Shown: piece after piece, positions 26,645 through 36,097 of the stretch
Position numbering within the stretch: the stretch's first letter is position 1
Layout of the letters: the number at the start of each line of letters is the position of its first letter
Assembly (NCBI RefSeq): GCF_016598535.1
Contig: NZ_CP066779.1
Span: 3,224,001-3,288,000 of the forward strand
Direction of reading: 5' to 3'
From: Rhodococcus sp. P-2
Lineage (GTDB): Bacteria; Actinomycetota; Actinomycetes; Mycobacteriales; Mycobacteriaceae
DNA: 64,000 nucleotides
Made by a program: the position numbers and the translations under genes
Notes under the pieces: model-generated
Told to the model about the DNA's origin: nothing
Databases searched by the model: none
Seen by the model: the letters and a program-made list of their open reading frames with translations, nothing else

Positions 26645-27657
26645 CACACGCCCTGTTCCGTGAGGTATTCGGCAAGTTCGTACAGCCCACCGAGATCGAC
26701 GCCGTCGGCGAGTGCGGGGAGTTGCACCCGAGCCCCGTCGATCTCGCGGAGCTTCTCGGCGCTGGATTCTTGAGCTTCGAGCACCGACGCGTGTTCGATC
26801 GTCTCGGTGAGCAGGCCGGCGAAGTCGTCGTCCGACAGATCGATGCCGACATCGGAGAGCGTCGACCGGATCGAAGCTGCATCGATATTGCCGGCTGCAG
26901 CACCGGAGAGTTGATCTTCGGGCAAGAACCTCGGGCTGGCGCGGTTGACGATGATGGCACCGAGGTTCAGGTCGTCACGCGCCAGTTCTGCGGCAGCGTC
27001 GGCAGTTTCCTGAACGGGCAGCGCTTCGAGAAGTGCAACCAGATGTACGACGGTCTCCGGCGAGTGCAGCAGCCGAACGACGCCCTCACTCTGGGAGTGC
27101 ACCGGGCCGCCCTTGGCAAGATCGGCCATCGCCTTGGTGACGTCGAGGAAGCTGCCGATTCGTCCGGTCGGGGGAGCGTCGACGACAACGGCGTCGTACA
27201 CGCGTTTGCCGGTTCGATCGGTGCGGATGACGCACTCCTTGATCTTGCCGGTGAGGAGAACGTCGCGAAGGCCGGGAGCGATGGTGGTGGCGAATTCGAT
27301 GGCGCCGAACTTACGCATCGCCCGGCCGGCGAAGCCGAGGTTGTAGAACATTTCGAGATATTCGAGGAACGCGGTCTCGATGTCGACGGCCAGAGCCATC
27401 ACTTCACCGCCGCCTTCGGCGGCCGCGACCTTGGTTTCCTGCGGTGGAAGCGGCGGTACGTCGAAGAGCTGCGCGATTCCCTGGCGGCCCTCGACCTCCA
27501 CGAGGAGAACGCGCTTGCCGCCTTCGGCCAACGCAAGCGCCAACGCAGCGGCAACCGTGGACTTACCGGTTCCGCCTTTACCTGACACAAAGTGCAGGCG
27601 GGCCTTCGTCGCGGACTCGGGCCAGGTCCTGCTCAGCTCATCTTGGGATGCAACCAC
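26644..27657 (-). CDS. GET3/ArsA-like ATPase, first subunit (Rv3679-type)
   Basis: A 337-residue ATPase of the same family as its downstream neighbour. It has an intact deviant Walker A with signature lysine ([12 protein letters not shown], about residues 25-36), switch [13 protein letters not shown] and the [13 protein letters not shown] segment. Start GTG 27657 has no strong Shine-Dalgarno and could be leaderless. It is divergent from the DUF4177 gene 53 bp away. Together with the partner it probably forms an asymmetric dimer with one signature-lysine subunit. Confidence 0.87.
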   Translation of the reverse strand: MVASQDELSRTWPESATKARLHFVSGKGGTGKSTVAAALALALAEGGKRVLLVEVEGRQGIAQLFDVPPLPPQETKVAAAEGGGEVMALAVDIETAFLEYLEMFYNLGFAGRAMRKFGAIEFATTIAPGLRDVLLTGKIKECVIRTDRTGKRVYDAVVVDAPPTGRIGSFLDVTKAMADLAKGGPVHSQSEGVVRLLHSPETVVHLVALLEALPVQETADAAAELARDDLNLGAIIVNRASPRFLPEDQLSGAAAGNIDAASIRSTLSDVGIDLSDDDFAGLLTETIEHASVLEAQESSAEKLREIDGARVQLPALADGVDLGGLYELAEYLTEQGV

Positions 27658-27710
27658 ACCGCGAGCCTATAAGTCTGGGGCCGAAGATGTACGCGGGATA
27701 GGCTCACCGC

Positions 27711-27875
27711 ATGAGCGAAATAACTTCCTGGGAATACACCGTGACTCCGTTGCTGGTCCACAATCCGAAGGCAATTCTCGACAACTGGGGTGTCGACGGC
27801 TGGGAGCTCGTCGCAGTCCTGCCGAGCGCGTCGGGCGAGCAGCACGTCGCGTACATGAAGCGTCCGAAGGGCTGA
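27711..27875 (+). CDS. DUF4177 small protein (Rv3678A-type)
   Basis: A 54-residue protein, MSEITSWEYTVTPLLVHNPK at its start, with the DUF4177 pattern NWGVDGWELVAVLPS and an HVAYMKRPKG end. DUF4177 proteins are small beta-sheet proteins of unknown role. It lies 5 nt before the RidA-family gene and is probably co-translated with it. M. tuberculosis has a matching small gene at this position. Confidence 0.85.
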   Translation: MSEITSWEYTVTPLLVHNPKAILDNWGVDGWELVAVLPSASGEQHVAYMKRPKG

Positions 27876-27880
27876 ATCAC

Positions 27881-28351
27881 ATGGCAGAGGCAACACAGAC
27901 CTGGTCGGAGCGTCTCGCCGAACTGGGCATTGCACTTCCCGCCGTCGCGGCACCCGTCGCTGCGTACGTTCCCGCGGTTCGCAGCGGCAATCACGTGTAC
28001 ACGTCGGGTCAGCTCCCGTTCGTCGACGGAAAACTGACGCTGACCGGCAAGCTCGGCGCGGGCGTGTCGGATGAGGACGCCAAGGCCGCGGCTCGCACCT
28101 GCGCGCTCAACGCTCTCGCTGCCATCGACGCCCTGGTCGGCATCGACAACGTCGTTCGTGTCGTCAAGGTTGTCGGCTTCGTGGCATCCGCCGAAGGATT
28201 CACCGGTCAGCCCGGCGTGATCAACGGCGCTTCCGAGTTCCTCGGCGAGGTGCTCGGCGACGCCGGTATCCACGCTCGTTCGGCAGTCGGTGTGGCAGAA
28301 CTTCCCCTCGGCTCTCCGGTCGAGGTGGAACTGATCGTCGAAGTTCGCTGA
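27881..28351 (+). CDS. RidA-family protein (Rv3678c-type)
   Basis: A 156-residue RidA/YjgF-fold protein (YTSGQLPFVDGKLTLTGKLG, GIHARSAVGVAELPLGSPVEVELIVEV). The family arginine at the active site is present in HARSAVG. RidA proteins hydrolyse reactive enamine/imine intermediates; this longer subgroup has not been assigned a substrate. Its last base is the first base of the next start codon (TGATG), so it is coupled to the metallo-beta-lactamase-fold gene. Confidence 0.87.
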   Translation: MAEATQTWSERLAELGIALPAVAAPVAAYVPAVRSGNHVYTSGQLPFVDGKLTLTGKLGAGVSDEDAKAAARTCALNALAAIDALVGIDNVVRVVKVVGFVASAEGFTGQPGVINGASEFLGEVLGDAGIHARSAVGVAELPLGSPVEVELIVEVR

Positions 28352-29136
28352 TGTCGACGGTCCATCCCGCCTACGCGCAGCTTCGCCGCGTCACCGACAT
28401 CGCTTCGGTCTTGCTCGAGAACAATCCGGGCATGATGACGCTGGACGGTACGAACACCTGGATTCTGCATGCTCCCGGCAGCGTCGAGTGTGTTGTCGTC
28501 GATCCAGGCGACAACGACGAGGAACACCTGCAACGTGTCGCTGGTATCGGTCCGGTAGCGCTGACCTTGATCACGCACCGGCACTACGACCACACCGGCG
28601 GGGTGGACCGTTTCCATGAATTGACTTCGGCTCCAGTGCGTTCCGTCGATCCCACTTTTCTTCGCGGGGGCGCTTCGGCGCTTGTCGACGGTGAAGTGAT
28701 CGAGGTAGCGGGTCTGAAGTTGCGGATCCTCGCGACGCCGGGCCATACCGCCGACTCGGTGTCGATAGTCGTCGAGAACGACGCGAGCGTGCTGACGGGC
28801 GACACCATTCTCGGCCGCGGCACGGCAGTCCTCGACGATTCCGACGGCGATCTGGGGGACTACCTCACCTCGCTGCGATCCCTGGCCGCACTCGGCGAAG
28901 GACTGACGGTTCTGCCCGGGCACGGTCCGGACCTGCCCGATCTGCAGACGATTTCGCAGCAGTACCTGGCTCACCGCGAGGAGCGTCTGGACCAGGTGCG
29001 AGCCGCTCTGTCGACGTTGGGGGAGTCGGCCTCGGTTCGCGACGTTGTCGAGCACGTCTACTCCGACGTGGACCCGAAGCTGTGGCCGGTGGCGGAAAAA
29101 TCCGTCAATGTGCAGTTGGCGTATCTGCGTCGCTGA
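28351..29136 (+). CDS. Metallo-beta-lactamase-fold hydrolase (Rv3677c-type)
   Basis: A 261-residue MBL-fold enzyme. Zinc motifs are THRHYDHTGG (HxHxDH with an Arg between), GHTADS, TGDTILGRG and LPGHGPDL. The substrate-facing NNPGMMTLDGTNTW segment is typical of the LACTB2/hydroxyacylglutathione hydrolase group, so a thioester or RNA substrate is possible. It ends the small operon that starts with the DUF4177 gene and is followed by a terminator. Confidence 0.88.
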   Translation: MSTVHPAYAQLRRVTDIASVLLENNPGMMTLDGTNTWILHAPGSVECVVVDPGDNDEEHLQRVAGIGPVALTLITHRHYDHTGGVDRFHELTSAPVRSVDPTFLRGGASALVDGEVIEVAGLKLRILATPGHTADSVSIVVENDASVLTGDTILGRGTAVLDDSDGDLGDYLTSLRSLAALGEGLTVLPGHGPDLPDLQTISQQYLAHREERLDQVRAALSTLGESASVRDVVEHVYSDVDPKLWPVAEKSVNVQLAYLRR

Positions 29137-29176
29137 GGCGCTCGGCGCCGACATGGCGAGCTGAGTTGTTTGGCCG

Positions 29177-29223
29177 AACTGCCGCCATCTATGCCGATCG
29201 AGGTATAGCTGGCGGCAGTTTTT
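29177..29223 (+). terminator. Terminator after the MBL-fold gene
   Basis: Stem AACTGCCGCCA / TGGCGGCAGTT (29177-29187, 29210-29220) is continued by an inner CTATGCC / GGTATAG pairing and followed by TTT after AGTT. It isolates the conserved operon from the catabolic operon that begins at 29263. Confidence 0.85.
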
Positions 29224-29262
29224 GCATTTGTTTGATATGGGTCACGGGCCAATAGTTAGTCC

Positions 29263-30738
29263 ATGACCTCACAATGCGACGGATGGATCCGCAATTACGT
29301 GGACGGCTCCTATGTCGAACCCGACGAGTCGTCGAGCTTCGATCAGGTCGACCCGGCAACGGGCCGTGTTCTCGCCCGGGTCCACGAGGCCGACAAGGCC
29401 CTGGTCGATCGGGCCGTGACCTCTGCCAGACGCGCTCTGGGCAACGGTTGGGCCGATACGCCGGTTCGAGAGCGGACGGCTCTGCTGCGACGCGCCGCCG
29501 ACCGGATCGAGGAGCGATTCGAAGAGTTCGTCGCCGCAGAGATGGCGGACACCGGCAAGCCGATCACGCAGGCACGCGAACTCGACGTCGCGCGCGCCCT
29601 GACGAACTTCCGCACCTTCGCCGACATCGTCGCCGCGGCCGGACAGGAATCGTTTGTCACGGATCTCGCGGGTGGTAAGCAGGCGCTGAACTACGCGATC
29701 CGCAAGCCGCTCGGCGTCGTCGCCGTGATCGTTCCGTGGAACTTGCCGCTGCTTCTCCTGACCTGGAAGGTCGCGCCCGCGCTCGCGTGCGGAAACTCCG
29801 TGGTGGTCAAGCCCTCCGAGGAAACCCCGGCGACTGCGTCGTTGCTGGCCGAGGTACTCGAAGAAGTAGGCCTGCCTGCCGGCGTCTACAACGTCGTCCA
29901 CGGGTTCGGTGCGAACTCCGCCGGCGAGTTCCTCACCACGCACCCCGGCATCGACGGCGTCACCTTCACCGGATCTTCGGCAACGGGTTCGCATGTCATG
30001 AAAACCGTTGCGCCGCGGGTCCGTCCGGTCTCGTTCGAACTGGGAGGCAAGAACGCCGCGATCGTCTTCGACGATGTCGACATCGACGAAGCGTTGACGG
30101 GTCTGACCAAGTCGGTGTTCACCAACACCGGCCAGGTCTGCCTGTGCACCGAGCGGGTGTACGTGCACCGCAGTATTTTCGACGACATCGCCGGTGGACT
30201 CGTCGAGCGGGCAGCAGGATTGCGTCTGGGCGACCCGACGCTCGATGCAACGACGACCGGACCGCTCATCTCGCAGGCGCACCGGAAGAAGGTTCTCGAC
30301 TACTTCGAGATTGCCGAGCAGGAGGGTGCGAAAGTGCTTACCGGTGGCGGCATTCCGGATCTCGGGCAGGAGCTTGCCGGCGGGTCGTGGATCGAACCCA
30401 CCCTGTGGACGGGTTTGACCAACAAGGATCGCGCCGTGCGCGAGGAGATCTTCGGACCCGTTGCGGCACTCATTCCGTTCGAGACCGAAGCCGAGGCGAT
30501 CGCACTGGCAAACGACACCGAGTACGGCCTCGCTGCCTCTGTGTGGACCAACGACCTGCGCCGTGGACACCGCGTCGCGCAGAAGATGAACGTCGGAATC
30601 TCCTGGGTCAACACGTGGTTCACCCGTGAACTGCGATCTCCCTTCGGCGGTATGGGCTTGTCCGGCATCGGACGTGAGGGTGGCGAGTCCTCGCTGCACT
30701 TCTACACCGAACCGACGAACGTATGTGTGCAACTGTGA
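29263..30738 (+). CDS. nbaE: 2-Aminomuconate 6-semialdehyde dehydrogenase
   Basis: A 491-residue NAD-dependent aldehyde dehydrogenase that should oxidise 2-aminomuconate semialdehyde to 2-aminomuconate. Catalytic features are VPWNLPLLL (Asn), FELGGKNAAIVF (general-base Glu) and FTNTGQVCLCTERVYVHR, whose double-cysteine context is typical of 2-aminomuconic/2-hydroxymuconic semialdehyde dehydrogenases. It is first in a run of five pathway genes. TTGATA (29232) and TAGTTA (29253) lie just upstream. There is no Shine-Dalgarno before the ATG, so the message may be leaderless. Substrate choice rests on the neighbouring genes. Confidence 0.87.
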   Translation: MTSQCDGWIRNYVDGSYVEPDESSSFDQVDPATGRVLARVHEADKALVDRAVTSARRALGNGWADTPVRERTALLRRAADRIEERFEEFVAAEMADTGKPITQARELDVARALTNFRTFADIVAAAGQESFVTDLAGGKQALNYAIRKPLGVVAVIVPWNLPLLLLTWKVAPALACGNSVVVKPSEETPATASLLAEVLEEVGLPAGVYNVVHGFGANSAGEFLTTHPGIDGVTFTGSSATGSHVMKTVAPRVRPVSFELGGKNAAIVFDDVDIDEALTGLTKSVFTNTGQVCLCTERVYVHRSIFDDIAGGLVERAAGLRLGDPTLDATTTGPLISQAHRKKVLDYFEIAEQEGAKVLTGGGIPDLGQELAGGSWIEPTLWTGLTNKDRAVREEIFGPVAALIPFETEAEAIALANDTEYGLAASVWTNDLRRGHRVAQKMNVGISWVNTWFTRELRSPFGGMGLSGIGREGGESSLHFYTEPTNVCVQL

Positions 30739-30780
30739 ACATCGAAACCGCAAAAGTTTTCCAGAAATGAGCGAGGCGTG

Positions 30781-31554
30781 ATGACAGCCCAAGAAGACAC
30801 CGTATCCGCACTCGCACGTCGCCTCGACGACGCTCAACAGAGTCGCACCGACACCCCGAGCCTCGCCGACGAACACACCATCGACATCGACGAGGCCTAC
30901 CGGATCCAGAACGAACTCCTCGAACGACGCACCAGCCGTGGCGAATCGATTGTGGGCATCAAGCTCGGCTTCACCAGTCAGGCGAAGATGGCGCAGATGG
31001 GTGTGTCCGAAGTGATCGTCGGTCAGCTGACCGACACGATGTGCGTGAGCAACGGCGGCGAAGTCGACCTGAGGACGTTCATTCATCCCAAGATCGAACC
31101 CGAAGTGGCATACCGCCTGTCGAAGGACGTCGATCTCGACGATCCGAACGTCGACATCGAAAGCTGTGTCGACGCGCTGGCTCCGGCAATGGAGATCATC
31201 GACTCGCGCTACCGCGACTTCCGCTTCACCTACACCGACGTCGTCGCCGACAACACCAGCGCGGCCGGATACGTGATCGGGCGGTGGCTGCCGCTGCAGA
31301 ACGTCGAGAACCGATCCGTGCGTATGGAAGTCGGTGGCGAGACGGTGCTCGGAACCACGGCGGCCATTCTCGGCGATCCGGCGCGAGCTTTGCATGCGCT
31401 GCTCGACATCGCGCGTCGACGCCGAATTCCGTTGCGCGCCGGTCAGGTAATTCTGGCCGGTGCCGCCACCGCAGCTGTGCGACTCGACGAGGGCGTCGCC
31501 CAGTGCACCATCGACGGCCTCGGAACCGTCACGGTGAAAGGTGTGAAGCGATGA
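30781..31554 (+). CDS. nbaG: 4-Oxalocrotonate decarboxylase
   Basis: A 257-residue member of the fumarylacetoacetate hydrolase-like hydratase/decarboxylase family. The segments [30 protein letters not shown] and [11 protein letters not shown] resemble 4-oxalocrotonate decarboxylases more than 2-hydroxypentadienoate hydratases. The metal-binding E-P-E is present. It would convert 4-oxalocrotonate to 2-oxopent-4-enoate and CO2. ATG 30781 is preferred to the GTG just before it because of the GCGAGG spacing. It overlaps the deaminase start by four bases. Confidence 0.82.
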   Translation: MTAQEDTVSALARRLDDAQQSRTDTPSLADEHTIDIDEAYRIQNELLERRTSRGESIVGIKLGFTSQAKMAQMGVSEVIVGQLTDTMCVSNGGEVDLRTFIHPKIEPEVAYRLSKDVDLDDPNVDIESCVDALAPAMEIIDSRYRDFRFTYTDVVADNTSAAGYVIGRWLPLQNVENRSVRMEVGGETVLGTTAAILGDPARALHALLDIARRRRIPLRAGQVILAGAATAAVRLDEGVAQCTIDGLGTVTVKGVKR

Positions 31555-32003
31555 GTGGGGCGCAGGTCATCGAGAAGCTGGCAAAGCCGCGCGGAAAGTT
31601 CCCGCACGTCAGAGTGGTCGGTGACTTCGTCTACGTCTCCGGTACCAGCTCGCGTCGGCCCGACAACACGTTTGTCGGCGTCGAGGTCGACGAGATGGGG
31701 ACGACGGCGCTCGACATTCGGGCCCAGACCCGTGCCGTCATCGAAAACATCGCGGCAATCCTCGCCGAAGTGGGCGGAGAACTCGGTGATCTGGTTCAGG
31801 TCACCTCCTACCTGGTGTCGATGAACGACTTCGGCGGATACAACGAGGTGTACGCCGAACTGTTCGACGAAAACGGTCCGACGAGAACGACTGTGGCTGT
31901 TCACCAACTGCCCCACCCTCACCTGCTCATCGAAATTTCCGGCGTGGCGTACGTGCCCGCCTCCAGGCGCTCAGCGTCCGAAGATACGGAGAATGCATCA
32001 TGA
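31551..32003 (+). CDS. nbaF: 2-Aminomuconate deaminase, RidA family
   Basis: A 150-residue RidA-fold enzyme ([45 protein letters not shown]) that should release ammonia from 2-aminomuconate to give 4-oxalocrotonate. The ATG sits in an ATGA overlap with the preceding decarboxylase stop, and its own stop overlaps the next start the same way. The long [10 protein letters not shown]-terminal strand is the 2-aminomuconate-deaminase variant of the fold. It is unrelated in role to the RidA gene at 27881. Confidence 0.85.
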   Translation: MSGAQVIEKLAKPRGKFPHVRVVGDFVYVSGTSSRRPDNTFVGVEVDEMGTTALDIRAQTRAVIENIAAILAEVGGELGDLVQVTSYLVSMNDFGGYNEVYAELFDENGPTRTTVAVHQLPHPHLLIEISGVAYVPASRRSASEDTENAS

Positions 32004-32521
32004 CCACGATTCCTCCCGTCATCGACTTCAAGAAGTGGATCGACGACAACCGCCACCTGCTGCAGCCGCCTGTGAACAATCAGACGATGGCGCTCGGAGA
32101 CGACTTCATCGTGCAGGTCGTCGGCGGCCCCAACCAGCGGACCGACTATCACCTCGATCCGTACGAGGAGTGGTTCTACCAGCTCGAAGGCGACATCCAC
32201 GTCAACGTGATGACCGAAGACGGTCCTCAGCGTGTCGATATTCGCGAGGGCGAAACCTGGTTGCTGCCAGGAGACATTCCGCATTCGCCCCAGCGTCCCA
32301 CCGCGGGCTCGATCGGCCTGGTCATCGAACGCGTCCGCAAGGAAGGCACGCTCGAGAAGTTCCAGTGGTACTGCCTCGAATGCGACCACAAGATTCACGA
32401 GGTCGAACTTCAGGTGCGCGACATCGTGGCCGACCTGCCGCCGGTGTTCGTCAAGTTCTACGAGAGCGAAGAAGCCCGCACGTGTGACAAGTGCGGCACG
32501 CTCCATCCCGGCAAGGGCTGA
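32000..32521 (+). CDS. nbaC: 3-Hydroxyanthranilate 3,4-dioxygenase
   Basis: A 173-residue cupin dioxygenase that opens the ring of 3-hydroxyanthranilate to 2-amino-3-carboxymuconate semialdehyde. The Fe(II) ligands H51, E57 and H95 and the substrate arginines R47 and R99 are at the canonical positions. A second, rubredoxin-like iron site is present as C125, C128, C162 and C165, the form found in bacterial enzymes. It is coupled by ATGA to the deaminase and 3 nt from the next gene. Confidence 0.96.
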   Translation: MTTIPPVIDFKKWIDDNRHLLQPPVNNQTMALGDDFIVQVVGGPNQRTDYHLDPYEEWFYQLEGDIHVNVMTEDGPQRVDIREGETWLLPGDIPHSPQRPTAGSIGLVIERVRKEGTLEKFQWYCLECDHKIHEVELQVRDIVADLPPVFVKFYESEEARTCDKCGTLHPGKG

Positions 32522-32524
32522 GCT

Positions 32525-33520
32525 ATGAGCAACCTGATCGACATCCACACCCATTACGTGCCCAACGGGTGGCCGGATCTGACCGAAGACGCGGGGCCGC
32601 AAGCGCCGTGGCTGAAGGTCGAGTCGGAAGCCGAAGCAATGATCATGATGGGCACCAAGGAGTTCCGCCGCATCCAGTCCGATGCCTGGAACGCCGAGGT
32701 GCGGCTTCGGGACATGGATGCCGACGGCGTGCAGACGCAGGTCGTCTCACCTACTCCGGCGTTTTTCAACTACGGCCGGAGCGGTGAGCAGGCAAGCCGC
32801 ATTGCACGGATCTTCAACGACCTCGCACTCGAGATCGTGGAGCCGGCGAAGGATCGGTTGATTCCGTTCTGCCAGGTGCCTCTGCAGGACACCGACGCAG
32901 CGTGCCGTGAGTTGGAGCGGTGCATCGCGAACGGGCACCGCGGTGTCGAGATCGGCAATCATGTCGGCGATCTGGACCTCGACAGCGAGGGCGTGGTGAC
33001 GTTCCTGCAACACTGTGCGTCGCTGGACGTGCCGGTCTTCGTGCACCCGTGGGACATGGCCAACTCCCCGCGTCTCGACCGGTGGATGGCGCAGTGGCTC
33101 ACCGCGATGCCGGCCGAAACGCACCTGTCGATACTCGCACTGATTCTCGGTGGGGTGTTCGACAAGATCGACGATCGTCTGAAGATCGGATTTGCGCACG
33201 GTGGTGGATCTTTCGCGTTCTGGTTGGGACGGATGGAAAACGCCTGGCACGGCCGCAACGACATCATCGGTACGTCGGAGTTCCCTCCTTCGCACTACCT
33301 GGGAAGGTTCTACGTGGATTCCGTCGTCTTCGACGAGCGTGCGCTGCGACTGTTGGTGGACACGGTGGGGGTGGACCGTGTGATGGTGGGTAGCGATTAC
33401 CCGTACCCCTTGGGGGAGCGTCCGGTCGGTGAGGTGGTTCGCAAGAGTGAGTTCTTGGACGATACTGCGCGCCAACTGATTTCGCGGGGGAATGCCGAAC
33501 GCTTCCTGGGTCTCGCCTGA
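32525..33520 (+). CDS. nbaD: 2-Amino-3-carboxymuconate 6-semialdehyde decarboxylase
   Basis: A 331-residue zinc amidohydrolase-superfamily decarboxylase (ACMSD). The N-terminal IDIHTHYVP supplies two zinc histidines (H8, H10). Further metal or catalytic residues are in FVHPWDM, FAHGGGSFAFWLGR and GSDYPYP. It removes CO2 from the ring-opening product to give 2-aminomuconate semialdehyde, the substrate of the dehydrogenase at 29263, and prevents spontaneous closure to quinolinate. It is the last enzyme gene of the operon. Confidence 0.95.
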   Translation: MSNLIDIHTHYVPNGWPDLTEDAGPQAPWLKVESEAEAMIMMGTKEFRRIQSDAWNAEVRLRDMDADGVQTQVVSPTPAFFNYGRSGEQASRIARIFNDLALEIVEPAKDRLIPFCQVPLQDTDAACRELERCIANGHRGVEIGNHVGDLDLDSEGVVTFLQHCASLDVPVFVHPWDMANSPRLDRWMAQWLTAMPAETHLSILALILGGVFDKIDDRLKIGFAHGGGSFAFWLGRMENAWHGRNDIIGTSEFPPSHYLGRFYVDSVVFDERALRLLVDTVGVDRVMVGSDYPYPLGERPVGEVVRKSEFLDDTARQLISRGNAERFLGLA

Positions 33521-33704
33521 GGCCCCGGCTATACCCTTTCCGGTATGGCGGACGGTGAATTCGGCATTTGTGAGTCATGTCTCGAGCGAGCACAATTCCA
33601 AACACAACGATCGACGACGCTCGTGATGCCGACAATCCCGAAGACGGGGTCGGTGACTACAGATTTCATCGTCCGCCTGCCCCATCCAATCGATAGGTTC
33701 CGCG

Positions 33705-35063
33705 ATGTCAGACAAGATATCCAACAGCACGACGAGTGACGGAAAGCCGTTGCCGGAGAAAGCTGCCCGCAGCCGAGTTGCCATGGCAACCCTGGCCGGC
33801 ACAACTCTCGAATGGTACGACTTCTTCCTCTACGGCACAGCCGCCGCGCTGATCTTCAACAAACAATTCTTTCCGAGCCTGAGCCCCACGGCCGGCACGC
33901 TGGCTGCCTTCAGCACCTTCGCCGTCGGGTTCATCGCACGGCCGGTAGGTGGACTCGTGTTCGGGCACTTCGGTGACCGGATCGGGCGCAAGGCCACGCT
34001 CGTGGTCTCGCTGGTGATGATGGGCGTCGGGTCCACACTCATCGGCCTCATCCCGAACTACGACTCCATCGGGTTCTGGGCGCCCGTCCTCCTGGTGGCC
34101 ATGCGCGTCGTTCAGGGCATCGGTCTTGGCGGTGAAGGCGCCGGCGCGACACTCATGTCGATGGAGCATGCGCCGGCCGGGCAGAAGAATCTGTATGCAG
34201 GTTTCCCACAGATGGGCACACCTGCCGGACTGGTTCTCGCCAACGGCATTTTCCTGACGACCAACGCCGTGATGTCGGACTCCGCATTCGCGTCGTGGGG
34301 TTGGCGAATCCCCTTCCTGCTGAGCTTCGTTCTGGTGGCGATCGGTTTGGTGATTCGCCTGCGCGTCACCGAGTCTCCGTCATTTGCCGGGGTCATGGAG
34401 AAGGGCGAAATAGTTCGCTTCCCGCTGCGTGAGTCGCTCAAGGTCGGCTTCCCCCGTTTGTCTCTCACGCTTGCCGCGTGCTTGGCGAACTCCGCCGTGG
34501 CGTACGCCTTCATGGTGTTCACTCTGTCGTACGGCACTCAACATCTGGGCTACGACAAGCAGTTCCTGGTGCTCAGCGTGACCGCTGCAGCAGTCCTGTG
34601 GTTCCTTTCCATCCCGTTCTGGACCAAGATCGCCGACAAGTACGGGCGTCGACACATGTTCATCGGCGGGTCTGCCGCAATCCTGTTGTGGTGCATCGTG
34701 TTCTTCCCGCTCCTCAACACCGAGAACAAAGTGGTCGCCGTCATCGCGTTCCTGGGTATGGGCCTGATCGTTCCGGTCACACATTGTGTCCAGGGCAGCA
34801 TCATCGCCGACACCTTCCCGGCCAAGGTCCGCTATTCCGGCTCGTCTCTGATTCTCCAGAGTGGTGCGATTCTCGGTGGTGGACTGGCGCCGATGATCGC
34901 CACGGCTCTGCTCGACGCCACTGGATCTTCGGCGGGTGTGACCTGGTATCTCGCCGGGGTGTGCACGATCAGCCTGGTCGGCGCCATCGCCCTGTTCAAG
35001 ATTGTCCCCGATTCGTCGCGGGGCTTGGAGCACGAGGAAATTCGCGTCTCCGAAAACGCCTGA
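33705..35063 (+). CDS. MFS transporter, metabolite:H+ symporter family
   Basis: A 452-residue, 12-helix carrier of the MHS family (ShiA/ProP-like). The first-loop signature GHFGDRIGRKATLV and TTLEWYDFFLYGTAA at helix 1 are diagnostic. It lies 184 bp after the ACMSD gene on the same strand and probably imports the aromatic or heterocyclic acid feeding the pathway. The exact substrate is not predictable. The 184-bp gap shows no convincing gene. A strong terminator follows. Confidence 0.87.
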   Translation: MSDKISNSTTSDGKPLPEKAARSRVAMATLAGTTLEWYDFFLYGTAAALIFNKQFFPSLSPTAGTLAAFSTFAVGFIARPVGGLVFGHFGDRIGRKATLVVSLVMMGVGSTLIGLIPNYDSIGFWAPVLLVAMRVVQGIGLGGEGAGATLMSMEHAPAGQKNLYAGFPQMGTPAGLVLANGIFLTTNAVMSDSAFASWGWRIPFLLSFVLVAIGLVIRLRVTESPSFAGVMEKGEIVRFPLRESLKVGFPRLSLTLAACLANSAVAYAFMVFTLSYGTQHLGYDKQFLVLSVTAAAVLWFLSIPFWTKIADKYGRRHMFIGGSAAILLWCIVFFPLLNTENKVVAVIAFLGMGLIVPVTHCVQGSIIADTFPAKVRYSGSSLILQSGAILGGGLAPMIATALLDATGSSAGVTWYLAGVCTISLVGAIALFKIVPDSSRGLEHEEIRVSENA

Positions 35064-35077
35064 GTACCGGATTGATC

Positions 35078-35119
35078 CGATCGGCCCGTTCCCCCTGGAG
35101 GGAACGGGCCGATCGGCGT
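35078..35119. terminator. Terminator between MFS and LysR genes
   Basis: A 15-bp perfect stem CGATCGGCCCGTTCC / GGAACGGGCCGATCG (35078-35092, 35101-35115), followed by GCGTTT, lies between two convergent genes. Confidence 0.8.
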
Positions 35120-35120
35120 T

Positions 35121-36047
35121 TCACGGTCGCATGAGCTCGGCTGCAAAGGACTCCAGCGTCGCGATGAGGGCCTGAGCGGACGGACTCGACGTGCGAGTCG
35201 CCGACGATGTGATGCCGACGCTGTGCCCGATCGGATCGAGTGTGATGGACAGGGTGGTCAAGCGCGCGTCGTCGCGGGGGATGAGGCTCGGCAGTACCGC
35301 GATCATGTCGGTCTCGACCAGCAGTTGACGCACGGTGAGGAAAGAGGTTGCCTCGACCCGATTTTCGGGCAACGGCAAGCCGTTGCGGGCGAAGAACTCC
35401 TCCAGCTCGCGGCGGAGCACTGTCTCGACCCCGGGCAGGATCCAGGGGAAGCCGCGCAACTCTTCGAGTTGGACGTCCTCACGAAGAGCGAGCGGGTGAT
35501 CCACGCGGGTGACGAGTTCGACGGATTCGGCGTAGAGGTTCCGTCGTATCGCGGTGTCATCGGTAGGTGAGGTGAGCCGGCCGACGATCAGGTCGATTCG
35601 GCCCGCTTCCAGATCGGTGAGCAACTGTTCGGGCGTACCTTCGCGCACGACGACGGTGAGCAGCGGGTGGTGAACCTTCAGGCGTGCGATTGCGCCGGGA
35701 AGCAGCACGTTGGATCCGGCGAGATGTGTTCCCACGATGACCGTTCCGCGATTGGCGTCGGCAAGTTCGACGACGTGCCGCCCGGCTTCGGTCAGCTGCG
35801 CGATCACGGCCCGCGCATGAGTTGTGAAGGCCTCGCCGAAAATGGTCGGGGTGATTCCGCGTGGGCCGCGGTCGAAGAGCGAGACACCGAGAATGGACTC
35901 GATGTCGTGCAGACTACGAGTCGCAACGGGTTGCGTGATGTGAAGTGCAGCAGCGGCACCGACCACACTGCCCTGACGGCTCAACGCGTCGACGAGCAGT
36001 AGATGGCGGAGTTTGAGTCGCCCGTCGAGGAGCTTGGGCATGTCCAT
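35121..36047 (-). CDS. LysR-family regulator
   Basis: A 308-residue LysR protein. The winged helix (LRHLLLVDALSRQGSVVGAAAALHITQPVATRSLHDIE at about 13-50) has the GbpR/PcaQ-like variant with basic R-S-L. The co-inducer domain follows from about 95 (GTVIVGTHLAGSNVLLPGAI). ATG 36047 has AGGA 8 nt upstream. It is convergent with the transporter and downstream of the esterase on the same strand. It may control the 3-hydroxyanthranilate operon, but no divergent promoter supports that. Confidence 0.82.
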   Translation of the reverse strand: MDMPKLLDGRLKLRHLLLVDALSRQGSVVGAAAALHITQPVATRSLHDIESILGVSLFDRGPRGITPTIFGEAFTTHARAVIAQLTEAGRHVVELADANRGTVIVGTHLAGSNVLLPGAIARLKVHHPLLTVVVREGTPEQLLTDLEAGRIDLIVGRLTSPTDDTAIRRNLYAESVELVTRVDHPLALREDVQLEELRGFPWILPGVETVLRRELEEFFARNGLPLPENRVEATSFLTVRQLLVETDMIAVLPSLIPRDDARLTTLSITLDPIGHSVGITSSATRTSSPSAQALIATLESFAAELMRP

Positions 36048-36097
36048 GGAGCAATCCTAGACGGGATTGCGGCGAGTGGGTAGGCGCCCGAAGTTGC

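Noticed and set aside
33545-33739. 64-codon frame between the ACMSD and MFS genes
   Set aside because: No ribosome site and no family features; it overlaps the MFS start in another frame.
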